Source: Rickettsia felis URRWXCal2 (lineage in GTDB: Bacteria; Pseudomonadota; Alphaproteobacteria; Rickettsiales; Rickettsiaceae). From it: DNA of 64,000 nt. The position numbers and the translations under genes were made by a program. The stretch lies in NCBI GenBank assembly GCA_000012145.1, contig CP000053.1, positions 1,178,001 through 1,242,000 on the forward strand, read 5' to 3'. This document shows, piece after piece, positions 28,421-43,600 of the stretch (its first letter is position 1; each line of letters opens with the position of its first letter). Below the pieces are notes generated by a model. The model saw only the letters and a list, made by a program, of their open reading frames with translations, did not search any database and had not been told where the DNA came from.

Positions 28421-30223
28421 TTATTTCATATTCTTAAGAATCGACGGTGATAGCATAATGCTTAGCTCTTTTAGAGCTTTATCTTCTACATAGCTTGGAG
28501 CGTTCATTAGTAAATCTTCAGCTTGCTGATTTAAAGGAAATGCAATTATTTCTCTTATATTAGTTGCTTCTGCGAGTAGCATAACGATTCTGTCAATACC
28601 GGGAGCTATTCCGCCATGTGGTGGAGCACCAAACTTAAATGCTCTAATCATACCCCCAAATCTCTTATCAACTTCCTCTTCACTATAACCTGCCATAGAA
28701 AATGCTTTATACATAATCTCAGGCTTATGGTTTCTAATAGCACCGCTAGAAAGCTCAATACCGTTACAAACAATATCATATTGATATGCGGTAAGCTCTA
28801 ATAACTCTTCAGTCGTTTTAGCTTGCTCTAAAGCTTCTAAGCCACCTTGTGGCATAGAAAATGGATTATGGCTAAAATCAATTTTTCCTGTGTCTTCATT
28901 TAATTCATAGAATGGAAAATCGGTAATCCAGCAGAATTTAAAGCAGTCTTTTTCGAGTAAATCAAGCTCTTCACCAAGTCTTATTCTAACCTTGCCTGCA
29001 AGCTTTGCAGCTTTTTCTTTTTTATCGCTAGCAAAAAATACGGCATCACCGTTACTAATACTAGCTGTAGCTTTTAGACTCTCTAATTGCTGCGGGCTTA
29101 AGAATTTTGCTACCGGTCCTTTTGCTTCACCGGTTTCACTAAACTGAATATAGCCAAGTCCACCTGCTCCTTCGGATATTGCAAACTCTATCATTTTATC
29201 GAAGAAGCTACGAGGCAGTGCAGCTGCCTTAGGGGCAGGAATTGCACGAACAATACTACCTTTTTTGATATTCTCTCTGAAAATCGTAAAATCGGAATCT
29301 CTAAATATCTCAGTTACATCAGCAATTATAATAGGATTTCGTAAATCAGGCTTATCAGAACCGTATTTTAGCATAGATTCATTGTATGGAATACGAACAA
29401 AAGGAGTCTCTGATACTTTTTTAGCCGTGAATTTAGTGAATAAATCATACATCACAGGCTCAATAGTACTAAATATGTCTTCCTGTGTAACAAACGACAT
29501 TTCTACATCTAGCTGATAAAACTCGCCAGGTGATCTATCGGCTCTTGCATCTTCATCCCGAAAACAAGGAGCAATTTGGAAATAACGATCAAAGCCTGAT
29601 ACCATCAATAACTGCTTGAATTGCTGAGGTGCTTGCGGTAACGCATAGAACTTACCCGGATGCATTCTACTCGGTACTAAGAAATCTCTAGCACCTTCAG
29701 GTGAACTTGCCGTTAAAATCGGTGTTTGAAATTCGGTAAAACCTCTTCCCGTCATCAAATGACGAATATGAGAAATAATTTGTGAGCGGAGTATTATATT
29801 ATTATGCAATTTCTCACGTCTAAGATCTAAAAAGCGATGTTTAAGCCTCGTCTCTTCTGGAGCATCTTTTTCGGTATTAATAACAAAAGGTAGAGTATCT
29901 GCAGCTGATTCAACAATAAATTCACCTGCTAAGACCTCAATATGACCTGTCGGAAGCGTATCATTAATAGTATCATTTGATCTTGCTACAATTGTACCCC
30001 TTACCGTAATTACCGACTCATAACGCAAACGACTTGCATCTTCCATAAGCTGCTGGTTTTGATCGGTAAACACGATTTGAGTTATACCATAATGATCGCG
30101 TAAATCTATGAAAACTAGATTACCGTGATCTCTTCTTCTATGTACCCAACCGGATAATTTAACTTCTTTCCTAACATCGGATATTTGTAATTCGTTACAA
30201 TTATGAGTTCTATATTTATGCAT
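28421..30223 (-). CDS. aspS: Aspartyl-tRNA synthetase
   Basis: A 600-residue class II synthetase of the bacterial type, with an N-terminal OB-fold anticodon-binding domain (motif [19 protein letters not shown]), the catalytic core and the inserted GAD domain. Motif 2 shows [15 protein letters not shown], and motif 3 is [13 protein letters not shown]. Where GatCAB is present and AsnRS is absent, such AspRS is usually non-discriminating and also charges tRNA(Asn); gatCAB lies at 18-21 kb. Discrimination cannot be decided by eye. Length is normal. Confidence 0.95.
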   Translation of the reverse strand: MHKYRTHNCNELQISDVRKEVKLSGWVHRRRDHGNLVFIDLRDHYGITQIVFTDQNQQLMEDASRLRYESVITVRGTIVARSNDTINDTLPTGHIEVLAGEFIVESAADTLPFVINTEKDAPEETRLKHRFLDLRREKLHNNIILRSQIISHIRHLMTGRGFTEFQTPILTASSPEGARDFLVPSRMHPGKFYALPQAPQQFKQLLMVSGFDRYFQIAPCFRDEDARADRSPGEFYQLDVEMSFVTQEDIFSTIEPVMYDLFTKFTAKKVSETPFVRIPYNESMLKYGSDKPDLRNPIIIADVTEIFRDSDFTIFRENIKKGSIVRAIPAPKAAALPRSFFDKMIEFAISEGAGGLGYIQFSETGEAKGPVAKFLSPQQLESLKATASISNGDAVFFASDKKEKAAKLAGKVRIRLGEELDLLEKDCFKFCWITDFPFYELNEDTGKIDFSHNPFSMPQGGLEALEQAKTTEELLELTAYQYDIVCNGIELSSGAIRNHKPEIMYKAFSMAGYSEEEVDKRFGGMIRAFKFGAPPHGGIAPGIDRIVMLLAEATNIREIIAFPLNQQAEDLLMNAPSYVEDKALKELSIMLSPSILKNMK

Positions 30224-30388
30224 TTTCTACGTATATTTCTTTCCTTTATACATATACATAAAATTACAGAGTTTCGCAAATAAAAACTAAAGTTTTATCT
30301 TGCCAAAATTTTATCTTGATATTGCAGCAGCTTTTGGCTTTGATGGGAGTTGCTGATAATTTTGTTGCTCCGGTTTTACTTGATTTAA

Positions 30389-31713
30389 GGCACTGTCCAA
30401 ATAAGTGTGTAAATTTCTCAAAGGTTGTATAAAAGAAAATATAACAAAAAGAGAAATTACAATGACACAGAAACAAAATGCTGCAATGGAACAAGCGATA
30501 GATTTATTGATCAATAATGATACAGATGTATCAATATTATTCAGGGAAGATGGTTTATTAAAAGAAATAACCAAGCGTCTTGTAGAGAGAGCTCTACAGT
30601 CTGAGATGAATAATCATTTAGGATATAGCAAGTACAATCAAAGTGATGCTCAGAATTCACGTAATGGTTATAACACAAAGAATCTGATTACAAAGAATGG
30701 TGCTGTTGAGATTGAAGTGCCAAGAGATAGAAATAGCAGTTTTGCACCATCATTAGTAGCAAAGCGTCAAAGAAGACTTGATGGTTTTGATGATAAAGTA
30801 CTATCTTTGTATGCTAAAGGTATGAGTTTATCAGATATAAAATTACAGCTTCAGGAGTTATATGGAGCTGATGTAAGCGAGAGTTTAATTAGCCAAATCA
30901 CAGATGATATAATAGAGGATGTTAAGCTATGGCAAAGCCGTCCATTAGATCCAGTATATGCTATAGTATTTTTTGATTGTTTAATAGTAAAAGTACGTCA
31001 GGATAAACGGATTATCAATAAATCGGTATATGTTGCATTAGGTATTGATTTAGAAGGGCGGAAAGATATTTTGGGATTATGGATCAGTGAGAATGAAGGG
31101 GCTAAATTTTGGCTTGGAAATTTTACTGAGATGAAAAATAGAGGTATACAAGACATACTGATAGCATGTAGCGATAACCTTAATGGTATGTCTGAAGCTA
31201 TAGGTGCTGTTTTTCCAAAGACGGAGCATCAATTATGTATTGTACATCAAATTAGAAATAGTTTACGATATGTATCATATAAGGACCGGAAAGAGCTTGC
31301 TGGTGATTTAAAACCTATTTATACACTAGCACAGAAAAAGAAGCACTTTCCGCTTTAGAGGCTTTTGAATCTAAATGGAATAAACAATATCCTCAAATTG
31401 CTAAATCTTGGTATGTTCACTGGGATAATTTAATGATTTTCTTAGGATACCCTGAAGAAATACGGAAAATAATTTATACAACAAATGCTGTGGAATCTGT
31501 TAATAGTCAACTCCGAAAAGTCACAAAAAATAAACGTGTTTTTCCAAATGATAATGCTGTTTTTAAAAGCTTATATTTGGCAATTGATTACATGACCAAA
31601 AAATGGTCCATGCCCATACCAAATTGGAACAAGGCTATGGCTCATTTTTTAATAAAATTTGACGAAAGAATCTAGGCTTTTGGAAAAGTTTACACACTTA
31701 ATCGGGAAGACTC
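30389..31713 (+). mobile_element. IS256-family insertion sequence
   Basis: A 1325-bp element with imperfect terminal inverted repeats of about 26 bp. The left end reads GGCACTGTCCAAATAAGTG and continues TGTAAA; the right end, reverse-complemented, reads GAGTCTTCCCGATTAAGTG and continues TGTAAA. Both resemble the IS256 end. It is flanked by an exact 8-bp direct repeat TGATTTAA (30381-30388 and 31714-31721), the expected target duplication. It carries one transposase gene, which is frameshifted. It sits inside a small minus-strand gene. Confidence 0.88.
30462..31675 (+). pseudogene. IS256-family (Mutator type) transposase, frameshifted
   Basis: The frame from the ATG at 30462 (MTQKQNAAMEQ) runs through the DDE-type core: FFDCLIVKVR with the first Asp, the central CSDNLNGMSEAI with the second Asp, and HQLCIVHQIRNSLRYV. 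It then shifts after YTLAQ near 31330-31336. The other frame resumes with EKEALSALEAFESKW and ends at 31675, carrying TTNAVESVNSQLRK, which contains the catalytic Glu region. One base appears lost near the GCACAG; the family normally has one uninterrupted frame. The product is probably inactive unless supplied in trans. Confidence 0.85.
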
Positions 31714-32163
31714 TGATTTAACTCACCTTTAATCCATTCATATATTGCTTTCTTAGGGTTTTTAATTATCTCTGCAACATTTTCTACTAGATTTATTATT
31801 CCTTTAACTAACGATAATACATCTTTTGCTATTTCACCTATAGAATTATTACCTGCTTGTAGTTTTTCTTGGTCTTTATTGGACAAATTACTACGTATGT
31901 TATTCATTCTTAATTTAAGCTCATCTTGTTCTAGCTCTTCTTTTGTAAAATGTGACTTAAGTTTTCTATCAACAATTTTTTGTTCTTCCGGAGTTAAATT
32001 TTTGTATTGATCAACAAGCTTATTAACTTTTTCTTGTTCTTCTGGTAGTTTTGAAATATTTTCAGCAATATTTGGCATTTGTTTCCCTTATAAAGTTAAA
32101 ACATATTAATTTTGCCCATTATATATATTTTTTAACTTTATACAAGAAAAACTTTAATAGAAA

Positions 32164-32964
32164 TTAACCTTTGAATGCAGCCTTAATACCTAGAAAGTCT
32201 AAAAAATTTCGTAATTCTTGACGTGCAAGTACGTGTGAGCTATTAAATGCTCTATCATATTTTGCAGTTTTTAGATCAAGTAATGTTAGACCTTGTAAAA
32301 ATAACTCCCTATATATTACACGTTCACTAAACCCTTCTGCGAGTTTAAAGTTAATTCTTTTAGCAAGTTTAGCTAATACATTCCCTACGCGTCTTTTATT
32401 TAATGCATCAAGATTACTTAAACGATTACGCAGTATTACCCAATCTATACTAATTCTATCACGACTAGCACGCTCCATTTTCTGTTCCCAAATCATTTGA
32501 CTATATATTGATGGGCTAATAATTTCATCCTTGCTATCAATTTTTGCTATTACGTCTAAATCTAGAAAGCTGTCATTAATCGGTGTAATAATTGTATCGG
32601 CGTAAGAATGAGCAACTCTTGATAAAGGAGTATGACTACCTGGGGTATCAATCACTATATAATCGGCATCCTGATTATTCGCAAGTACTTTCTCAAAACT
32701 CTTTGCTTGTTCTTCCGCATCGCTTTCCGATATATGAAAATGTTTCGGTACTAATACCGGTTTATCAGGATTTTGCTGATTATATAAATCCCGATTTTTT
32801 AAATAGCTGGTTAAAGAACCTTGACGTGAGTCGGTATCGATACTTACTACCGAATAATTTTGATAAAGCAGAGCTATTATTAGGTGCATGCAGCAGGTAG
32901 TTTTACCTGCCCCACCCTTTTCATTACCTATAACAAATATATAAGGTTTATTTATTGTGTTCAT
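32164..32964 (-). CDS. mipZ: Division-plane positioning ATPase MipZ (ParA/MinD superfamily)
   Basis: A 266-residue P-loop ATPase with the deviant Walker A motif GNEKGGAGKTT (residues 13-23), DTDSRQGSLTSYL after the second strand, and DYIVIDTPGSH as Walker B. The sequence matches the alphaproteobacterial MipZ type more than plasmid ParA. In Caulobacter MipZ forms a bipolar gradient through ParB and blocks FtsZ assembly near the poles. No parB is adjacent, in keeping with an orphan MipZ. Start ATG is at 32964. Confidence 0.87.
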   Translation of the reverse strand: MNTINKPYIFVIGNEKGGAGKTTCCMHLIIALLYQNYSVVSIDTDSRQGSLTSYLKNRDLYNQQNPDKPVLVPKHFHISESDAEEQAKSFEKVLANNQDADYIVIDTPGSHTPLSRVAHSYADTIITPINDSFLDLDVIAKIDSKDEIISPSIYSQMIWEQKMERASRDRISIDWVILRNRLSNLDALNKRRVGNVLAKLAKRINFKLAEGFSERVIYRELFLQGLTLLDLKTAKYDRAFNSSHVLARQELRNFLDFLGIKAAFKG

Positions 32965-33005
32965 AATTATATTCAGAATAAACGAATAGCAAATAGATGA
33001 CTTTT

Positions 33006-33106
33006 CGTCATTGCGAGGAAAAACTGTAAGTTTTGACGAAGCAATCTCAGGAGTTTGTTATTATTGCATGAGATTGCCACACAGCCTATGGCTGCTCGCA
33101 ATGACG
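33006..33106. repeat. Dispersed palindromic element, type A
   Basis: A 101-bp copy with GAAAAACTGTAAGTTTTGACG on the left arm and GCCTATGGCTG on the right. It forms the spacer between pepA and mipZ on the minus strand. Confidence 0.85.
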
Positions 33107-33144
33107 ACTCGGTTTCTACGCAACAAAGCGACTCTAGAATAACG

Positions 33145-34653
33145 TTAAATATATTCTTTAATGAATTTCTCAAGTAGTCTCACGCCATACCCCACTGCCC
33201 CTTTCGGACCGAGTGCTGAAGCTTTATTACTATTTGCAACACCTGCTATATCTAAATGAGCCCAATCTACTCCATCTTTAATGAAACGTTTAATGAAATG
33301 TGCAGCCGTGCAGCTTCCAGCAGCTCCCGGTACGTTCCCTATATTTGCCATATCGGCTATGTCGGAGTTAATCATTGCATCGTACTCATCATGAAGCGGC
33401 ATTCTCCAAAGTTTTTCATTAACTTCTTCCCCTACTTTTATTAACTTATCAGCTAGCTCATCATTATTGGAAAAACAACCGGCATATGTACTACCGAGTG
33501 CCACGGTTATCGCTCCTGTTAGAGTTGCAACGTCAATCACGCATTTAGGCTTAAATTTTTCTTGTGCATACCAAACTGCATCAGCAAGTACTAAACGCCC
33601 TTCTGCATCGGTATTTAAAACCTCGGCAGTTTGCCCTGACATAGTAGTTACCACATCCCCTGGACGCTGTGCATTACCGGACGGCATATTTTCAACAAGC
33701 CCTACAACACCAACTATATTTACAGGTAATTTTTGACCAGCAACCGCAATCATAGCACCCACGACCGCTGCAGAACCTCCCATATCGTATCTCATTAAAT
33801 GCATATTACTTGACGGCTTTAAGGAAATACCGCCTGTATCAAAAATCACTCCTTTACCAACCAAAGCAATAGTCGGAACATCTTTATTGCCGCCTTTATA
33901 TTCCATCACTACTAATTTTGACTCGTTTTGTGAACCTTGACCAACTCCAAGTAATGCTCCCATACCAAGATTTTTCATCTCACGTTCACCGATAACGTCA
34001 ACATCTACTCCGAACGGTTCAAGTATATCAACTATTCTTTCAGCATAAACTTGCGGAGTTTTAATATTTGACGGTTCATTACATATATCCCTTGTAAAAA
34101 ATACTGCCTCAGCAATTAATTTTTTGACTTCAAATAATTTTGCCGCTTCAGTACTATTATCGGTAAAAATCTCAATTGACTCTACTGCAAACTTCTCTGC
34201 TTCTTTTAAGGTAGTTCTATATTTATTAAATCTGTAAGAAGCAAGAAACGCCCCACTAGCAACTAAAGATGCAAATGTTTGAGATGTAAACCTGCTAATT
34301 CTATTTGTAAGTTTTAAGCAGATAGTAGAAATTTTAGCACAAATTGCATGTTGTAAGATTTTACCGCCTAACTCTTCAATTTTTGCTTCAGTTAATTTTT
34401 CTTCATTCCCAAGACCTGCTATTATCAAATATCTAACCTCGCCTGATTTAATCACAGACGGAATAACTTTAATCTGTCCATATTTACCGGTAAACTGCAG
34501 TTTATTCTGAATAGTTTTAGAAATTAATCCGTGATGTTGTTGATCAAGTCCTATTAAATTACTATCAAGCTTTAACTGTTCATCAATAAAAACTACTAGA
34601 CCCTGATTAGTAGATGATTCTTCATTCACAAAATTTATGTTAAGCATACTCAT
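33145..34653 (-). CDS. pepA: Leucyl aminopeptidase (M17 family)
   Basis: A 502-residue cytosolic manganese/zinc aminopeptidase. The C-terminal catalytic domain carries the M17 signature NTDAEGRLVLAD and the metal/substrate residues in GKGVIFDTGGISLKP. The N-terminal macro-like domain is complete. It removes N-terminal leucine and other residues; in E. coli PepA is also a DNA-binding recombination accessory factor. The ATG at 34653 gives the family's normal length of about 500. Upstream (34654-34810) I see only AT-rich sequence. Confidence 0.95.
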   Translation of the reverse strand: MSMLNINFVNEESSTNQGLVVFIDEQLKLDSNLIGLDQQHHGLISKTIQNKLQFTGKYGQIKVIPSVIKSGEVRYLIIAGLGNEEKLTEAKIEELGGKILQHAICAKISTICLKLTNRISRFTSQTFASLVASGAFLASYRFNKYRTTLKEAEKFAVESIEIFTDNSTEAAKLFEVKKLIAEAVFFTRDICNEPSNIKTPQVYAERIVDILEPFGVDVDVIGEREMKNLGMGALLGVGQGSQNESKLVVMEYKGGNKDVPTIALVGKGVIFDTGGISLKPSSNMHLMRYDMGGSAAVVGAMIAVAGQKLPVNIVGVVGLVENMPSGNAQRPGDVVTTMSGQTAEVLNTDAEGRLVLADAVWYAQEKFKPKCVIDVATLTGAITVALGSTYAGCFSNNDELADKLIKVGEEVNEKLWRMPLHDEYDAMINSDIADMANIGNVPGAAGSCTAAHFIKRFIKDGVDWAHLDIAGVANSNKASALGPKGAVGYGVRLLEKFIKEYI

Positions 34654-34810
34654 TCCTTATATTACTTTTGACTTTGGATAATTCTATTTATCTTGATAAA
34701 ACTTTGCAAGTATTATAATTGATTTAAAACAAAATCTCATTAAATAGCATTTGACAAATGTTAATGTTTTTTATATTTTGCTGTCGAATTAGTTAAATTT
34801 AAGTAATAAT

Positions 34811-35974
34811 ATGCCAGTACATGACATCACTTCTCATTTAATTAAGCAGAAGTATACAATGATTAAAACATCATGTGAGCTAAACCAAGATATGGATGAG
34901 ATTTATAGCCTCACGCCTCATCCAATACGATATACTTGCCTTAACTATTTAAAGTTATTATCTCTACCTATATCGCTAGCATTTTATGTAACAAAGCTTT
35001 GTTTTACGGCTAATCCTGTATGGACACGGATAGGGGTTAATATTTTGTATAAGAAGATGGATCAAGCAATAGCCAAAAAAATATTACACGGCTTACCTGA
35101 CGAAATAGAAGCAGATCAAAATATACCTAAAATTGTCGAGTATGTATTTAAAAAATATGAAGAAAACCCTACATTAGCACCTCTTGTTGAACCTACATTT
35201 ATACAAAAATTTTTAGCAAAGACCGGTAAATATATTCCTGCTTTTTCTAAAATAGTAAAGTTTTGGAATGAAGGAGGAATTAATTATTCTGATGAAACAC
35301 AAACAAAACGAGAATTAATTGACGTTATTTATAAACAAATTGTTTCTAAAGCTTATGAAGTAGGTAAAAAAGGAGAAAAGCTTGAAATAACGGATGTGAA
35401 AGCACTTTTCCCAGAGATAAATTTTGAAGAAAAAATCAATGCTGAAGCAGAAAATCTTGAAATAGATAAGGTAGAAGTAAGCAATGAAGAGCCTTTAATT
35501 TCTGAATTGCCTGTGAGACATCTTTCTAAACCAGCTTATAGAGAGGAATTTAAGGGAGACACAGAAGTGCTTGCCACCATAGACATATGTGAGGATGCGA
35601 GTCTAGGCTCGACGTCTAAATCACCTCTAGAAGTGCAGTTTGGAAAGATTAATCAAAAACACGAAGAAGCTACGATTACTACTAATGCAAATAATGGTAT
35701 TAACCCATTAGTAAACTTACTCATGTTAAAAGCTTTACATGATGGAATTTGTCAAGAGGTGCTGAAAACTTATATTGAACATTGTTTAGCAGAAATTCAG
35801 ATATCTAAAAATCAAGAAATACTTGAAAACTTCCGATATGAAGATTCTTTAGCAAGATTACAATTATACGGTAATTATAATTATGATAACAATAATACGT
35901 ATATCTTTGAACAACCAGTATCTTATTTAGGTCAAACTTACGAGCATTTAACAGCACCGATTGCTTGTTATTAA
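34811..35974 (+). CDS. Uncharacterised protein with an in-frame RPE1-like insertion
   Basis: A 387-residue protein of unknown function. The N-terminal part has one hydrophobic stretch (about residues 43-66, possible membrane anchor); the rest looks soluble, Lys/Glu-rich and helical. Residues about 240-280 (from [14 protein letters not shown] to LEVQFGKI) resemble the peptide encoded by Rickettsia palindromic element 1, which is known to insert in frame in many Rickettsia genes. Without it the protein would be about 345 residues. The C-terminus is rich in Asn and Tyr ([12 protein letters not shown]). A strong terminator follows. Confidence 0.7.
   Translation: MPVHDITSHLIKQKYTMIKTSCELNQDMDEIYSLTPHPIRYTCLNYLKLLSLPISLAFYVTKLCFTANPVWTRIGVNILYKKMDQAIAKKILHGLPDEIEADQNIPKIVEYVFKKYEENPTLAPLVEPTFIQKFLAKTGKYIPAFSKIVKFWNEGGINYSDETQTKRELIDVIYKQIVSKAYEVGKKGEKLEITDVKALFPEINFEEKINAEAENLEIDKVEVSNEEPLISELPVRHLSKPAYREEFKGDTEVLATIDICEDASLGSTSKSPLEVQFGKINQKHEEATITTNANNGINPLVNLLMLKALHDGICQEVLKTYIEHCLAEIQISKNQEILENFRYEDSLARLQLYGNYNYDNNNTYIFEQPVSYLGQTYEHLTAPIACY
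35527..35650 (+). repeat. RPE1-like palindromic element inside a coding sequence
   Basis: About 124 bp read in frame, encoding [11 protein letters not shown] followed by [15 protein letters not shown]. This matches my recollection of the RPE1 peptide ([10 protein letters not shown]... and REDASTGST.KLPLE). The DNA has an inner hairpin (CGAG TCTAGG CTCG). It is unrelated in sequence to the type A elements. Confidence 0.75.
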
Positions 35975-35997
35975 AGAATCATTCCTACAAAATAAGA

Positions 35998-36037
35998 AAA
36001 AGCCTATAAAAACTAAGTTTTTTATAGGCTTTTTTTA
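35998..36037. terminator. Strong terminator, possibly bidirectional
   Basis: An A-rich lead, then a stem pairing AAAAGCCTATAAAAA with TTTTTTATAGGCTTTT, then a run of seven T. It is suited to end the uncharacterised gene on the plus strand. On the minus strand it could also stop read-through from rpoC, whose stop lies about 280 bp away. Confidence 0.85.
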
Positions 36038-36317
36038 TCAATAATGCGTAGTAAGATTATTTTTCTGGATTCCCACTTCTAGCTAGGAAAGCATTGCCCG
36101 CGTGTATACCTATGTCATTCCTGCGAAAGCAGGAATCCAGCATAACTCGATGTCATTCCCGCCTACGCGGGAATGACATGAAACGAAAAATGTCCGGTAC
36201 TATAGGCTTGACCACGAGATGCCAGTGGTGAAATCAAGCCATGCAACAACGCTTAGGTCGTTCGCAATGACGACTTTCAGTATCCACGCAATAACGCCTT
36301 ACAAGAATCAAGTATAT
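36038..36317. other. Gap between the uncharacterised gene and rpoC, filled with repeat fragments
   Basis: No gene is visible. It contains GGATTCCCACTTC, CATTGCCCGCGTG and GCCATGCAACAACGC fragments plus the short element at 36114-36178. These look like remains of several palindromic elements. Confidence 0.6.
36114..36178. repeat. Palindromic element, type B, short
   Basis: Two terminal hairpins of type B stand almost back to back: GTCATTCCTGCGAAAGCAGG, then GTCATTCCCGCCTACGCGGG. The two hairpins are of different variants, unlike the full-length copies, so this may be a hybrid or a collapsed copy. Confidence 0.6.
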
Positions 36318-40448
<4,131 letters not shown>

Positions 40449-40515
40449 TTAAAAATTACATCGTATACTTCTTTATATGTCATTCCCGCCTGGCATTGTT
40501 CCTTGGATACCACCT

Positions 40516-40618
40516 CATCATTGCGAGAAGAATTACATAGTAATTCGACAAAGCAATCTCAGGAGTTTGTTATTATTTCATGAGATTGCCACGCAGCCTA
40601 CGGCTGCTCGCAATGACG
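40516..40618. repeat. Dispersed palindromic element, type A, in the rpoB-rpoC spacer
   Basis: About 103 bp, with the left end slightly damaged (TCATTGCGAGAAG) and the right end CTCGCAATGACG intact. A fragment GTCATTCCCGCCTGG of another element lies at 40479. It is transcribed as part of the rpoBC message. Confidence 0.85.
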
Positions 40619-40638
40619 AGGTAGTATCCACAGAAGAA

Positions 40639-43600
40639 CTAGCTCGAAGTTACTTCAAGCTTTACGTTAAGACATAAAGATCTAAATTCTTTTATCATAA
40701 CATTAAATGATTCAGGAATGCCTGATTCAAAATTATTTTCACCACGTACTATAGAATCGTAAGTTTTGATCCTACCGTTTACGTCATCCGACTTAACCGT
40801 TAACATTTCCTGTAACGTATAAGCCGCACCGTAAGCTTGTAATGCCCAGCATTCCATTTCTCCGAAACGCTGTCCACCGAAATGAGACTTACCTCCAAGC
40901 GGTTGCTGAGTTACTAAGCTATAAGGTCCTATAGAACGAGAGTGAATTTTATTATCGACTAAGTGATGCAGCTTCAGCAAATATTTCTGTCCAACGGTCA
41001 CTAGACGGTCAAAATATTCACCGGTTCTACCGTCAATTAATTTTACTTGTCCTGAAGGATCTTGACCGGCAAGTTTTAACATATCTTTAACGTCCTGAAC
41101 TTTTGCTCCGTCAAATACAGGAGTTGCAAAATGTACGCCTTTACTTACTTTATTACAGAAAGATATAATCTCTTCTTCCGATCTTTCAAGTATATAATTA
41201 ATATTCTCTCCGTATAGCTCAAGTAAGAATTTCTTAATCTGCTCAATACCTATATGTTTATTTTTATATTCCTTTACTAAGGTAGATATTTTTTTTGCTA
41301 AATTTATTGATGCCCACCCAAGATGCGTCTCTAAAATCTGCCCTATATTCATACGAGACGGAAGGCCTAGAGGGTTAAGAACGATATCTACCACAGTTCC
41401 ATCTTCTAAAAACGGCATATCTTCTTCAGGTACGATACGTGAAATAACCCCTTTATTTCCGTGCCTTCCTGCCATCTTATCCCCGGGCTGTAATTTATGC
41501 TTAGTTGCGATAAATACTTTTACTACTTTTAAAGCTCCCTGAGGTAAATCATCACCGCTTTGCAATTTCTCTACCTTAGTAGCAAATCTTTTATCGAGGG
41601 CATCTTTTTTCTCATCATAATGAACTTTAATTTGCTCTATTTCATTCATTACATTTGCATCTTCCACGGTAAGCTGCCAAAATTGCCCTTTAGATAAACC
41701 TTTTAGCATTTCACTAGTAATTGTTTGTCCTGCTTTTACTTGCTTAGGACCGTTAACAATCACCTGCCCTATTAAAAGCTTTTCAAGCCAACTAAACACA
41801 AAATGCTCAATAATTTCTAATTCGTCGTCTCTGTCTTTTGCTAATTTTTCAATTTGTTGTTTTTCAATAGCAATAGCTCGCTGGTCTTTTTCTACACCCC
41901 TACGAGAAAATACCCTTACTTCTACTACAGTTCCGCTAACTCCGGAAGGTACATGCAGAGATGAATCTTTTACATCAAAAGCTTTTTCCCCGAAAATAGC
42001 ACGTAGTAGCTTCTCTTCAGGAGTAATAGGCGATTCACTTTTCGGTGTTACTTTTCCGACTAAAATATCACCGGCTTTTACTTCTGCACCTACATAAATT
42101 ATTCCGACTTCATCAAGATGACGCAACGCTTCTTCGCTTACATTCGGTATATCACGGGTAATTTCTTCAGGACCAAGGCGTGTATCTCTAGCTATTACTT
42201 CAAACTCTTCAATATGAATAGATGTAAATACATCCTCTTTTACTATACGTTCAGATATTAAAATTGAATCTTCAAAATTATAACCGTTCCAAGGTAAGAA
42301 AGCCACAAGCACATTTCTACCTAAAGCAATTTCACCGTTATCCGTACTAGGACCATCAGCTATAATATCGTTTTTCTTAACGTAATGACCGACCTTAACT
42401 AAAGGCTTTTGATTTATACAAGTATTATGATTGGATTTTTGGAATTTTAATAAATTATAAATATCAACAGAAGGAGAACCGTCAATCTTTTGTTCTAGAG
42501 TTCTAATCACTATTCTATTTGAATCTACCTGCTCAACAATACCGTCATGTAATGCAAGTACTGATGCTCCGGAATCTTTAGCTACTACCCCTTCAACTCC
42601 GGTACCTACAAAAGGTGCATCTGTTTTAATTAAAGGAACGGCTTGTCTTTGCATGTTTGAACCCATCAAAGCACGGTTAGCATCATCGTTTTCTAAGAAA
42701 GGTATAAGAGAAGCCGCAACCGATACTACCTGCATAGGAGTCACATCAATAAAATCTACCTCTTGCGGTTCTACCATTACAAAATTACCGCCTTCAACAC
42801 GGCAATTAATAAACTCTCCTTGTAACTTTCCGTCTTTATCAACTTTAGAATTTGCTTGTCCAATTTTGTATTTACCTTCTTCAATAGCAGAAAGATATAC
42901 CACTTCATCAGTTACATGCCTATCTTTAACTCTTCTATACGGACTCTCTATAAAACCGTGTTTGTTTATCCTAGCATAAGTAGCCATAGAGTTAATTAAC
43001 CCGATATTCTGACCTTCAGGTGTTTCAATAGGACAAATACGACCGTAATGAGTCGGATGTACGTCACGCACCTCAAAACCTGCTCGATCTCGACTAAGCC
43101 CCCCGGGACCGAGTGCCGACAGCCTTCTTTTATGAGTTATTTCCGATAATGGATTTGTTTGATCCATAAATTGGGATAATTGGGAGGTACTAAAAAATTC
43201 TTTTACGACTGAAACTAAAATCTTGGAATTTACTAAATCATGAGGCATTACGGTATCAACATCACCTGCCGACATCCTTTCAATTACAGATTTTTCCATC
43301 CGGACTAAACCTATTCTAAATTGATTTTCTATCAATTCACCTACCGATCTAACCCTTCTATTACCTAAATGATCAATATCGTCTATGATACCTTTACCGT
43401 CTTTAAGCTCTACTAAAACTCTTACGATATTTTTAATATCATCAATTGTTAAAACCGTAACTTCTTCAGAAATATTCAGCTCTAACCTAGAATTCATTTT
43501 TATTCGTCCGACTTCTGAAAGGTCATATCTTTCCGCATCAAAGAATAAATTATAAAACAGGTTTTCAGCCGCTTCTATATTAGCAGGTTCACCGGGTCTT

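Larger units (their letters stand above)
30311..32078 (-). pseudogene. Small gene interrupted by an IS256-family insertion
   Basis: The ATG at 32078 opens a frame of 126 residues whose last four (SLPD) come from the IS end. Removing the IS (30389-31713) and one 8-bp target copy joins ...KGELNQ in frame to VKPEQQNYQQLPSK...AAISR and a stop at 30311, giving a continuous protein of about 144 residues. It is Lys/Glu-rich and helical, with TPEEQKIVDRKLKSHFTKEE near the N-terminus and a hydrophobic helix (LVKGIINLVENVAEI) near residue 95. I do not recognise the family. The truncated 126-residue form could still be made. Confidence 0.7.

Noticed and set aside
30462..31675. Programmed frameshifting in the IS256-family transposase
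   Set aside because: IS256-family elements use one uninterrupted frame, and the shift lies near GCACAG rather than in a good slippery site; simple mutation is more likely.
42653..42979. Antisense frame of 108 codons inside rpoB
   Set aside because: Shadow of the rpoB reading frame, without ribosome site or family features; the same applies to other long antisense frames in rpoB, rpoC, gatB, fusA and the RND gene.
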